From the NCBI GenBank assembly GCA_004356105.1, contig SMYC01000152.1, positions 40,214 through 104,213 on the forward strand: DNA of 64,000 nt, in the 5' to 3' direction. Numbering within the stretch: position 1 is the stretch's first letter; every line of letters starts with the position of its first letter. Origin of the DNA: Acidobacteriota bacterium. GTDB lineage: Bacteria > Acidobacteriota > Vicinamibacteria > Marinacidobacterales > SMYC01. Under the pieces are notes generated by a model, which ran no database searches, was not told where the DNA came from, and worked only from the letters and a program-made list of their open reading frames with translations. Shown here in pieces: positions 1 through 12,865 of the stretch. The position numbers and the translations under genes were made by a program.

Positions 1-1
1 C

Positions 2-64
2 CTCGAAGGAAAAGAATATCCCATCGCCGAAGCGGATGTGGTGTACTTTCGCTTCAACGTTTGA
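2..64 (+). CDS. C-terminal end of an unidentified protein (partial, runs off window start)
   Basis: Frame 2 reads LEGKEYPIAEADVVYFRFNV then TGA; too short to assign. Confidence 0.5.
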   Translation, partial: LEGKEYPIAEADVVYFRFNV

Positions 65-78
65 AGGCTGTTAAAAGC

Positions 79-216
79 GATCAATATTAAGAAAGCGTAA
101 CGCAAAGGCGCAAAGTCGCAAAGGCGCAAAGAAGAAAAAGAAGCTGAGAAGCAGAGAGAGTATCTTACGGTTTTTTTTCTTTGCTACTTTGCGTTACGCT
201 TTTCTTATTATTGATC
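79..216. repeat. Inverted-repeat element with internal 8-bp tandem repeats
   Basis: Left arm gatcaatattaagaaagcgtaacgcaaag (79-107) is nearly the reverse complement of ctttgcgttacgcttttcttattattgatc (187-216); GCAAAGKC octamers at 102-131. Confidence 0.75.
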
Positions 217-254
217 CTTGCGCCTTTTTCTTGTTTTGAGAGCGGACCTAGAGC

Positions 255-1244
255 ATGAAGCTGGTTGTTCAGATTCCTTGTTTGAATGAGGCGGGGACGC
301 TTCCGGAGACGCTTGCGGAGATTCCGCGGCATATCGACGGTATCGACGAGATTGAGATTCTGCTGCTCGATGATGGGTCGACGGACGGGTCGGCAGAGGT
401 TGCGCGCCAGCACGGCGTGGATCATGTGGTGCGATCGACTCGGAGCCGGGGTCTTGCGGCGACGTTCAAGGCCGGGATCGATGCGGCGCTCGAGCTTGGG
501 GCGGACATCGTCGTCAATACCGACGGGGACAACCAATATCCTGGTTCGGCCATCACGGCGCTGGTCGGGCCGATATTGCGCGGCGAGGCCGACATGGTGG
601 TCGGCGACCGCCAAGTGGCGAGCGTCGAACATTTTTCCTTCACCAAGAAGAAGCTTCAGGCGCTCGGAAGCTGGGTCGTGCGGCAAGTCTCGGGGACCGA
701 CGTGCCCGACACGACGAGCGGCTTTCGCGCTTTTACACGCCAGACGGCGCAGCGTTTGAACCTCGTTTCCGACTACACCTATACGCTCGAGACGATCATC
801 CAGGCGGGTAAAAAAAAGCTCGCTATCGCTTACGTTCCTATCGAAGCGCGCCAAACCCGGCCGAGCCGCCTCATTCGCTCGAACTGGGACTACGTGAAGC
901 GATCGGCTTCGACCATTATCCGCATCTACGCGATGTTCGAGCCGCTCAAATTCTTCAGCTATGTCAGCGCGGCCTTCATCGTGCCCGGCATCGCTCTCGG
1001 GCTACGATATCTTTATTTTCGAGAAGTCCTCGGTGAGGGACAAGGCCACGTCCAGTCCGTAGTGCTCGCCGGCGTTCTCCTGATCCTCGGTTTCATGATC
1101 TTCCTCATCGGTCTCGTAGCGGATATCAACGCGTCGTCGAGACGGCTCCTCGAAGAAGTGCTCTATCGTCAGCGCGTGCTCGACGACCGGCTAATTGCGG
1201 AGGCCAAGAACCGGGAACGAGAGCATCAGGAAACCCATCTATGA
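255..1244 (+). CDS. Family 2 glycosyltransferase with C-terminal TM helices (polyprenyl-phosphate sugar transferase-like)
   Basis: VVQIPCLNEAGTLPETL..LLDDGSTDGS..NTDGDNQYPG GT-A motifs; hydrophobic C-terminal segments. Confidence 0.9.
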   Translation: MKLVVQIPCLNEAGTLPETLAEIPRHIDGIDEIEILLLDDGSTDGSAEVARQHGVDHVVRSTRSRGLAATFKAGIDAALELGADIVVNTDGDNQYPGSAITALVGPILRGEADMVVGDRQVASVEHFSFTKKKLQALGSWVVRQVSGTDVPDTTSGFRAFTRQTAQRLNLVSDYTYTLETIIQAGKKKLAIAYVPIEARQTRPSRLIRSNWDYVKRSASTIIRIYAMFEPLKFFSYVSAAFIVPGIALGLRYLYFREVLGEGQGHVQSVVLAGVLLILGFMIFLIGLVADINASSRRLLEEVLYRQRVLDDRLIAEAKNREREHQETHL

Positions 1245-2113
1245 CGATCGTCGAGCGGACGAGTGTTCTCATCCCCGCCTTCGAAGAAGAAAGCGTCATC
1301 GCTAACGTCATCGCCGAGATCCAGAGCCTCGGCAACTGGAAAGAGATCGTCGTCGTCGATGACGGCTCCTCCGACCAGACCGCGGTGCGAGCCGAAAAGG
1401 CAGGTGCCAAAGTCGTACGCCACCCCTATAACAAAGGCAACGGCGCCGCGGTCAAGAGTGCTCTGCGCGCCGCCTGCGGGGAGTTCGTCCTGCTGATGGA
1501 CGCGGACGGACAGCACCCGCCGAAAGAGATCGAAAAACTGATGGCGAAGCTTCCCGAATATGACCTCGCTGTCGGAGCGCGATCTTTCGGCGACCGGGCG
1601 ACGCTTTCGAGAGGCCTCGGAAACGCCGCGCTCAACCGCTTCGCCACGATGCTCTCGGGCTTCAAGATTCAGGATCTGACTTCCGGTTTTCGCGCGGCGC
1701 GGCGCGATCGAATCCGCGAGTTCATCCACTTGTTCCCAAACGGCTTCAGCTATCCGGCTACGAGCACGCTCGCTTTCATCAAAGCCGGCTACAGCGTGTG
1801 CTTCGTCCCCATCGAAGGCAAGAAACGCGAGGGCAAGGAAAAGAGCAAGATGCGTCCCTCCCGTGAAGGCTGGCGTTTCGTCATGCTCATCCTGCGAATG
1901 ATCACGCTCTTCAGCCCTCTCAGGATCTTTTTTCCCATAGCGCTCACGTTCTTCATCGTCGGCGCGGGCTACATGGTCTACACCATCATCGACGAGATGC
2001 ACGTCACCAATTCGTCGGTGCTTCTATTGACGGGCTCGGCGGTGCTGTTTCTGTTCGGCCTTCTCTCGGAGCAGATCGCGGCGCTTCGCTTCGAGAAGAC
2101 CCATCGGGACTGA
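1241..2113 (+). CDS. Family 2 glycosyltransferase, second tandem copy
   Basis: VLIPAFEEESVIANVI..VVDDGSSDQT..LMDADGQHPP; ATGA overlap with the upstream GT. Confidence 0.9.
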   Translation: MTIVERTSVLIPAFEEESVIANVIAEIQSLGNWKEIVVVDDGSSDQTAVRAEKAGAKVVRHPYNKGNGAAVKSALRAACGEFVLLMDADGQHPPKEIEKLMAKLPEYDLAVGARSFGDRATLSRGLGNAALNRFATMLSGFKIQDLTSGFRAARRDRIREFIHLFPNGFSYPATSTLAFIKAGYSVCFVPIEGKKREGKEKSKMRPSREGWRFVMLILRMITLFSPLRIFFPIALTFFIVGAGYMVYTIIDEMHVTNSSVLLLTGSAVLFLFGLLSEQIAALRFEKTHRD

Positions 2114-2236
2114 GATGGCCCACCGGCTTCTCCCACGTTCCTGAGACGGACTGTCCTCGCACTTGAAGCTCGAGCGCGCTAGAAGCCGAGCACCAGAAAG
2201 AGAAAGAACGGGGCTGACAGGTGCCACAGGCCGATT

Positions 2237-6693
<4,457 letters not shown>

Positions 6694-6827
6694 CGGGCCC
6701 GTTGCCTCCTATTTCCAACACTAAGGTAGAGAAAAGAACCCAAAGACGCAAGTAGAGAATGCTTACACCGACAAAATCACCGTTAAAAGAAGAGCAAGAG
6801 ATCAATGTTGATCTCTTCGAAACGTTG

Positions 6828-7391
6828 CTAGGAGAAGAGAGCACGGAAGAGCATGAGCGAGCCTATCATCGCGAAGAACACGAGAAAGAGAAACAAGCTG
6901 ATGCCGGCAAGGAGTGCTATGACGGCTGCGGCTCGTGGACGTGAGAGGGCGCCTACGCATTCGAGCGTGAGGCCGGCAATGACCGCGAGGTAGACGAGCG
7001 CAAAGAAACCTAGAAAAGGTCCGATGATCGGAACGGCTTGCACCCACTGGACCGGTGCGGCCAGCCCGAGCGGACGATAGAGAGCGAGAAAGCTCGCCGA
7101 GCCTCCGAAGAGTCGCGAGAGGATACTGAGAAGACCGACGAACACGAAAGACAACAACGTCACGAGGATCGGTCCGAAGATGAGCGTTTCGAAACTATAG
7201 CGGCCGGCACCGATCGCGAGCCCCGAAACGGCAAAGAAAATCAGTGCAGGGAGGAGCGCGTCTTCATCTTTGGAGACGACGCGAATGGCGTCGGTATCGA
7301 GCTGCAAGATTTGGATACTTTGCTGAAGATAGTTACCGAAATCCATGCGCTCGCCTTGCTCCGATTCGGACCGCGTCTGTTCAGCGATCAT
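6828..7391 (-). CDS. Multi-pass membrane protein, Yip1-like
   Basis: About five hydrophobic segments with a Yip1-like arrangement; no catalytic motif. Confidence 0.55.
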   Translation of the reverse strand: MIAEQTRSESEQGERMDFGNYLQQSIQILQLDTDAIRVVSKDEDALLPALIFFAVSGLAIGAGRYSFETLIFGPILVTLLSFVFVGLLSILSRLFGGSASFLALYRPLGLAAPVQWVQAVPIIGPFLGFFALVYLAVIAGLTLECVGALSRPRAAAVIALLAGISLFLFLVFFAMIGSLMLFRALFS

Positions 7392-7782
7392 GAGCCTATT
7401 TCTTTCAAGACCGTCACCAGGTTCAGGAGGCCTACACTTACGCCGCCATCGACGAACAGTACTTGCCCCGTAATATAGCTCGCTTCGTCGCTGGCCAGGA
7501 AGAGCATCGCTTTTGCGATCTCATCGGGCTCGGCAATCCTGCCGAGCGGAATGCGCTGGAGGAGCTTGGACCGTACGTTGTCAGGGATTCTAGCCACCAT
7601 CCTTGTATTGGTGAACCCAGGCGCGACCGCGTTGACGCGAACACGTCTCGAGCGTAAGCCGAGAGGCTGCGAATGTCATTCAAGGCAACTTTCGCGCCCT
7701 CTTCCGCAAATAACAGCGCGGCGGCGCGCCCGATGCCGGAAGCCGCACCCGTATTAAGGGCCGTTTTGCCCGCAAGACGCAT
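7388..7782 (-). pseudogene. Short-chain dehydrogenase/FabG-like remnant with internal deletion and frameshift
   Basis: N-terminal [37 protein letters not shown] is followed at once, in another frame, by the C-terminal [27 protein letters not shown]...[13 protein letters not shown]; the catalytic Tyr/Lys middle is missing. Confidence 0.85.
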
Positions 7783-8026
7783 GTCCGAAATCGGCCTCCA
7801 AATTTTGGGAAGCCCTATCCTATCAGAAACGTAGGACTCGGCGGCTATGAAAGGTGCGTAAAAGATACACCAGACGCCGATTAGGTGTCTCTTATGCGAT
7901 ACACCTCCTGACCGCGAAGATGCGATAAGCTATTAAACCTTGTCGTAGCTACTATTTGCACGTGCACGGCAAGCTCGCCGCCTGGCATGATAGTTGCTTA
8001 TAGGGACCCCGGAACGTCAGATACGA

Positions 8027-8980
8027 ATGCAAAAGCAAACAACCCTCAAAGAAATCACCAGCTGCGTCGGGATCGGCCTTCATTCTGGCCGAAGAGTCGA
8101 GCTCACGCTCAAGCCAGCACCCGCCGATAGCGGCATCGTCTTTCGACGCGTGGATTTGCCTGACATGCCTGACATGCCTGACATGGATGACATGGCTGAC
8201 ATGCCCGATAGGGACATCCCTGCCACGATGGAGCATCTTTCCCATATCAATCATGCCACGTGCCTCGCGCGGGATAACGTGCGGATCGAGACCGTCGAGC
8301 ACCTGCTAGCCGCGTTTCGCGCGCTTGGCGTCGACAACGTGATCGTAGAGCTCGACGGCGCCGAAGTACCCATCATGGACGGAAGCGCGGCGGCGTTCAT
8401 TTATCTCATTCATGAGGCGGGCATTCGAAAACTCACGATGCCTCGTTCCGTCATCAAGCTCAAGAGTCCGATCTCCGTGACGGATGGAGGACGTTTTGTC
8501 GCAGCCTATCCTTCGGATAAGTTCAAGGTCAGCTACACGATCAACTTCGCGCACCCTCTTCTCCGGCACCAGGAATATTCGACGGAGATCAACGAAACCA
8601 GCTTCATCGAAGAAATCGCTCCCGCACGGACTTTTGGATTTCTGAAGGACGTCGAGCTCATGCGGCAACGGGGCCTCGCCCTGGGTGGCTCGCTCGATAA
8701 CGCCGTGGTTCTCGGTGAGACCGGTGTTCTGAACAATCCCTTGCGTTTCCCTGACGAGTTCGTACGTCACAAGATTCTCGATTTGCTCGGCGACCTCGTA
8801 TTGCTCGGCAAACCGCTCCAGGCCCATGTCGTCGCGATGCGCGCCGGCCACGAGCTTCACACGAGACTCGTCAAGGCCATCCTAGAGACACCGGATAGCT
8901 GGGAGCTCGTCACGGAGCCCACGCTAGCGCCGTTTGCCCCCAAAGTCGCCCAGCCGCTACTCGCCCGCACGTCCCGCTAA
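8027..8980 (+). CDS. lpxC: UDP-3-O-acyl-N-acetylglucosamine deacetylase
   Basis: TTLKEITSCVGIGLHSGRRVELTLKPAPADSGIVFRR, TVEHLLAAFRALGVDN, DGSAAAFI, HKILDLLGDL; upstream TTG at 7994 is less likely as start. Confidence 0.95.
   Translation: MQKQTTLKEITSCVGIGLHSGRRVELTLKPAPADSGIVFRRVDLPDMPDMPDMDDMADMPDRDIPATMEHLSHINHATCLARDNVRIETVEHLLAAFRALGVDNVIVELDGAEVPIMDGSAAAFIYLIHEAGIRKLTMPRSVIKLKSPISVTDGGRFVAAYPSDKFKVSYTINFAHPLLRHQEYSTEINETSFIEEIAPARTFGFLKDVELMRQRGLALGGSLDNAVVLGETGVLNNPLRFPDEFVRHKILDLLGDLVLLGKPLQAHVVAMRAGHELHTRLVKAILETPDSWELVTEPTLAPFAPKVAQPLLARTSR
8160..8205 (+). repeat. 9-bp tandem repeat (TGACATGCC-like) inside lpxC
   Basis: tgacatgcc tgacatgcc tgacatgga tgacatggc tgacatgcc, encoding PDMPDMPDMDDMADMPD. 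Confidence 0.9.
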
Positions 8981-9103
8981 CCCCGCCCTTGGTTCCGAAA
9001 TTCCGGATTTTCCTCTGCGTCCTCTGGTCTCTGCGGTTCAAAACGCTTTCAGGTTTACCTGGCGAGATCTAGATCTAGAAAATAGCCCCCCTAGTCAGGC
9101 AAT

Positions 9104-9310
9104 GGAGCCGTAGCGCTCGCTGCCCGAAATGCAAAAAGCAAGGAGAGGTGGGGATAGGAGGAGAGGTGGGGATAAAAGACAGAACAGATCTTTGCTTTAT
9201 CCCCATATCCCCGTTTTTATCCCCACCTCCCCTTGCTTTTTGCGGCCTCGAAGTCAAAGAGTGGATCTCGAGGCCGCTCCGGTCTCTACCAGTGAAGCCG
9301 TAGCGCTGAG
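9104..9310. repeat. Palindromic module plus dprA 3'-tail-like sequence (copy A)
   Basis: Arms gcaaaaagcaaggagaggtggggata (9131-9156) and tatccccacctccccttgctttttgc (9218-9243); followed by gcggcctcgaagtcaaagagtggatctcg...aagccgtagcgct, resembling the dprA end. Confidence 0.85.
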
Positions 9311-9318
9311 CTGGCAGA

Positions 9319-9744
9319 CTAGTGCCGCTCGGGCACTTCCACGAATGCTTTCACGCGTATCGTGTGCACGCGCGCCGGGTCGTTCGACGCCACGGAAACG
9401 CTCTTTTCGATGACGCCCTTGTACTTCCGCGTCTCTAGCGTCACTTCGAGCGTCGTGGATTGGCCGGGGTTTAAAACACGTGTCTTCGCGATCGCGGCGG
9501 TGCAACCGCAGGAGGTGGAGATGCGACGAATCTCGAGAGGCTCGGTACCGACATTCGACACCGTGAATACGTGCAGCAATTCTTGATTGGGTTTGACACC
9601 GCCAAAGTCGTGATCGCTCGGCTCGATCTCCATACGCGGGCCGCTCTTGTCGTTGTTACGTTGCGCCGCAGAAGTTATGGCCGTCGCTGTGGCCGCGACG
9701 AGTATCAGAATCCCGACGAGGTGCGGAGCTCGGTCGTGTTTCAT
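9319..9744 (-). CDS. DUF1573-type protein, probably exported
   Basis: Hydrophobic N-terminus; DHDFGGVKPNQELLHVFTVSNVGTEPLEIRRISTSCGCTAA is a DUF1573 hallmark. Confidence 0.8.
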   Translation of the reverse strand: MKHDRAPHLVGILILVAATATAITSAAQRNNDKSGPRMEIEPSDHDFGGVKPNQELLHVFTVSNVGTEPLEIRRISTSCGCTAAIAKTRVLNPGQSTTLEVTLETRKYKGVIEKSVSVASNDPARVHTIRVKAFVEVPERH

Positions 9745-10034
9745 AGCTTCGATTCGTTGTCCTCGCCCGCCTGACCACTCAGCTTTTTCATGTAAGCGCT
9801 CAGACGTTCATTCTCGTAAGTCACCGTATTCAAAAAGAGGCTTTCGATGAGGTACTGCTTGCGCGTATCTTCGTCCATGCCTTCCACGATGTTCACGATC
9901 TCGCTCATCATGTCGTCGAACGTCGCTCTGAGCTCTCGTTTGAGCGTTACTTCGCGATAGAGCGACTCCAGTACAAAAAGAAGATCCCCGTCGAGAGGAA
10001 TCTCCTGCCCCGTCAACATTTTGACTTTCTTCAT
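9741..10034 (-). CDS. Small uncharacterised protein
   Basis: ORF MKKVKMLTGQEIPLDGDLLFVLESLYREV...; stop overlaps the downstream start; family not recognised. Confidence 0.65.
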   Translation of the reverse strand: MKKVKMLTGQEIPLDGDLLFVLESLYREVTLKRELRATFDDMMSEIVNIVEGMDEDTRKQYLIESLFLNTVTYENERLSAYMKKLSGQAGEDNESKL

Positions 10035-10063
10035 CGCTTCCGCCCCGTGCCCGCTACCACGCT

Positions 10064-10399
10064 TCAAAAACTCTCGAGGGCAGTTTTTTCGTCCCGGAAG
10101 ATTTCTATGAAATTGTGAAGACCCGTCATGCTCACCATGGTCTCGACGCGCTCTTGAAGCCCCACGAGCTTGATCGTGCCGGAGCCCTCGGCGACGGAAC
10201 GATAGATGTCCATCAGGCAGCCCACGGATGCGCTGTCAATATAGTTGACTTCGCTCAAGTCGATCACGATCTTCTTGGCTCCCGATTCGACGACCGCCGA
10301 GACCTCCGAGAAGAATGAGCTCAGCATGGCGTAGACGAGCCTCTCCTCTTTGACACGAACGATTTTGATGTCATCTTGAGTGTCGATTCGAAGATTCAT
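10064..10399 (-). CDS. STAS-domain protein (anti-sigma factor antagonist type)
   Basis: KKIVIDLSEVNYIDSASVGCLMDIYRS, the canonical STAS phospho-Ser motif region. Confidence 0.88.
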   Translation of the reverse strand: MNLRIDTQDDIKIVRVKEERLVYAMLSSFFSEVSAVVESGAKKIVIDLSEVNYIDSASVGCLMDIYRSVAEGSGTIKLVGLQERVETMVSMTGLHNFIEIFRDEKTALESF

Positions 10400-10405
10400 A
10401 ATAAG

Positions 10406-11029
10406 TTACCCGTTGATTCCGTTCGCCCTTTTCGAACGGTTTCTCATCGCGACCAGAGCCCGGCCGAGCTCGAGTCGTCCACGATTGATCCGGCTCTTCA
10501 CTGTACCTTCCGGAAGCTCCAATTGTTCCACAATCTCTTGATAAGTCAGTTCTTTGATATCCCTCAGCATGACCGCCTCTCGCAGCTTGTCAGGCAGACC
10601 GGAAAGGGCCTTTAGGAGCATTTCTCGTTTGTCGCGGACCTCGACGGCGCGATAAGGGTCGAAACGCCCGGATGCCATCTCCTCGAGATGAACCTCGTGC
10701 TGGACGAGGGACTCTCTTTCGCGGCGACCGCTGCGATAGTGGTCGATGCAGTGGTTGCGGCTGACGGAATAGAGCCACGTTCCGAAATCGGCATTGGCAT
10801 CGAACTTGTCCAGCGAGCGGAAGACCCGCAAGAATATTTCCTGGGTCAGATCCTGAGACTCCTCGTAGCGTCCCGTGAATTTATACGCAATTCCGAAGAC
10901 GCGGCGGCGGAAACGCCGGACGACTTCCTCCCAGGCCTGCTCTTTGACACTTCCATTGCCGCGGCAGAGCTTTATGAGCTCCCGATCCTCGAGCTCGCTG
11001 ACAGAAACAGACTCGCCGGTATCTGGCAA
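10406..11029 (-). CDS. ECF RNA polymerase sigma factor
   Basis: GRYEESQDLTQEIFLRVFRSLDKFDANADFGTWLYSVSRNHCIDHYR; region 4 LPDKLREAVMLRDIKELTYQEIVEQLELPEGTVKSRINRGR. Confidence 0.93.
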   Translation of the reverse strand: MPDTGESVSVSELEDRELIKLCRGNGSVKEQAWEEVVRRFRRRVFGIAYKFTGRYEESQDLTQEIFLRVFRSLDKFDANADFGTWLYSVSRNHCIDHYRSGRRERESLVQHEVHLEEMASGRFDPYRAVEVRDKREMLLKALSGLPDKLREAVMLRDIKELTYQEIVEQLELPEGTVKSRINRGRLELGRALVAMRNRSKRANGING

Positions 11030-11081
11030 TGCGATATCCTTTTGGTGCGTACTATCTCTCTTCGTTTGGCCGAGCGTCCGA

Positions 11082-11897
11082 CTATTTCTTTGGGAGCTCA
11101 GGCCGCCGCGCAGCGACCCATGCGGTGTACCAGAAACATCCCGTATCGAGCGCGGCGCCCTCGAGAAGCTCCTCCAACAAAGGCTCGGCCCGAAGAAACA
11201 TTCCCTCGTAATAGAAACGGTCGTAGCTCTTTACGCCTAATCGTGACAAATAATCGAAATAGAGTAGGTTGTCGACCCAGATATAGCTCTTGCGAGGTAT
11301 CGAGATCGCATATTCCTCCGGATAGTCGAGATAAAGAGCGGACGGCGTGTGCACGTCGATCTTCCTCGCATAGACCTCGATCAGTCGTGAATCGAACCGC
11401 TCGCGCAATCCGTGCTGCCCTGTCGGCTCGCCATCGCCGTCTTTCGAGACATTGACCGGGACATACATGGCCCCGACATAGCGAGCGATCTCGGCGGAAT
11501 GTAGGACGGCGGCGTCATAATCCGAGCTCTTGAACGCCTCCGTGAGCGCGTGGTAGCTTTCGATCAAACGCCACGGCAAATCCCCGGATTCCTCGAGCGC
11601 TTCCTCGCCGTATTTGCGAACCGCGAGCTTGCGGTCGACGGGGAGATCTGCAAACGGAAAAGGCTCCAGACGGTCCACTTCGAAGAGCAGCCGTGGAGGG
11701 AATATCGTCGGATCGGTCGCGGTCTCCAGGATAGAGTGTTCTCGATCCTTATAGAACTTCTTGAGGGGCTTGCCGAGGCTGTCAATGGCCTTCTCCAAAA
11801 AGAGCTTGACCCCCTCCTCGCTCCAAGGAAGCCCGATGTCAACACTACCGAGAACGAGCCAAACCGTCACCGTCAGCGCGAGTACACGTGTTGTCAT
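11082..11897 (-). CDS. Exported protein, possibly zinc-dependent phospholipase C / S1-P1 nuclease-like
   Basis: Signal-like N-terminus; helical HSAEIARYVGAMYVPVN...GQHGLRERFDSRLIE resembles the PLC/S1 fold; motif match is partial. Confidence 0.45.
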   Translation of the reverse strand: MTTRVLALTVTVWLVLGSVDIGLPWSEEGVKLFLEKAIDSLGKPLKKFYKDREHSILETATDPTIFPPRLLFEVDRLEPFPFADLPVDRKLAVRKYGEEALEESGDLPWRLIESYHALTEAFKSSDYDAAVLHSAEIARYVGAMYVPVNVSKDGDGEPTGQHGLRERFDSRLIEVYARKIDVHTPSALYLDYPEEYAISIPRKSYIWVDNLLYFDYLSRLGVKSYDRFYYEGMFLRAEPLLEELLEGAALDTGCFWYTAWVAARRPELPKK

Positions 11898-12024
11898 TAC
11901 CACTCCTCGGTCCAAAATCCGCTGCCAAGAGACCGCAGCAGCCCCTCCATTCTACCAGCTACCGTACCAGTACAAAACGCCCCCCTAACAGGGGACTTGC
12001 CTCGCCCAAGCCCGAAGGGCGAAG

Positions 12025-12825
12025 TTAGGGGGCCTGCCCCGCCGAAGCCCGAACGGCGAAGGCGGGAACCCGCGCGATCGTAAGAACATCCACGGCACCG
12101 GCACCGGCTCGAAGGAGCGCTCGAGCAGCACTGTTGGCCGTAGCGCCCGTGGTCAGAACATCATCGACCAATAGAAGTTTGCAACCGGCCATCTTTCGAG
12201 GAACGCGGCCGCGGTAAGCGCCTGACACATTGGACTTTCGCGCGGATGCGGAAAGCCCCGCCTGAGGTCGGTTGTCTTTCGTTTTCACGAGCAGACGCGG
12301 GCGCATCGGAGCCCCGGCGATGGCCGCCACCGCGCGGGCCGCGATCGCCGCTTGATTGAATCCGCGCGCACGCCGCCGCCTCGAAGAAAGCGGCAGGGGG
12401 ATGACGGCCGCGTAGTCCTCGAGCTCTCCCGCCCGACACCAACGCTCGGCGGCCAGTCTGCCGAAAAGCGTCCCGAGGCGCGCGCGCCCGCCGAATTTCA
12501 ACGCAAGCAGAAGGCGCCGCACACGCTCATCGTAGAGGAGTCCGGCACGCGCCTTGCGGAAGACCCGCTCGCCTCCGCGACACGGCCCACATAGGCCGGG
12601 GGCTACGCTCGCCGCGTAGGGAAGACCACAGGATTCGCAAAACGGTGGCTCGATACGAGGCAGCCCCTCAGTGCAACGCTCGCAGAGCGGGCTCAAAAGC
12701 GGCCGCTGCAAAAGCTCGTGGCACAAGAGACACTGGGCTGGGAACGCGAAAGCGCCGAGCCCGTGAATACCGGCACACACGAGCCGCTCCAGCCGATCGT
12801 ATGTAGCGGTCATTGTAGACACCAC
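12025..12825 (-). CDS. comF: ComF-family phosphoribosyltransferase-like protein
   Basis: CLLCHELLQRPLLSPLCERC zinc ribbon; RRRRARGFNQAAIAARAVA; KLLLVDDVLTTGATANSAARALLRAGA. Confidence 0.9.
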   Translation of the reverse strand: MVSTMTATYDRLERLVCAGIHGLGAFAFPAQCLLCHELLQRPLLSPLCERCTEGLPRIEPPFCESCGLPYAASVAPGLCGPCRGGERVFRKARAGLLYDERVRRLLLALKFGGRARLGTLFGRLAAERWCRAGELEDYAAVIPLPLSSRRRRARGFNQAAIAARAVAAIAGAPMRPRLLVKTKDNRPQAGLSASARKSNVSGAYRGRVPRKMAGCKLLLVDDVLTTGATANSAARALLRAGAGAVDVLTIARVPAFAVRASAGQAP

Positions 12826-12865
12826 GACAACTAACGCTCGCGCTCTTTCAACAACGTCGGTGGCC

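Noticed and set aside
165-854. 229-aa minus-strand ORF overlapping the first glycosyltransferase
   Set aside because: It runs through the inverted repeat and is antisense to a clear GT2 protein.
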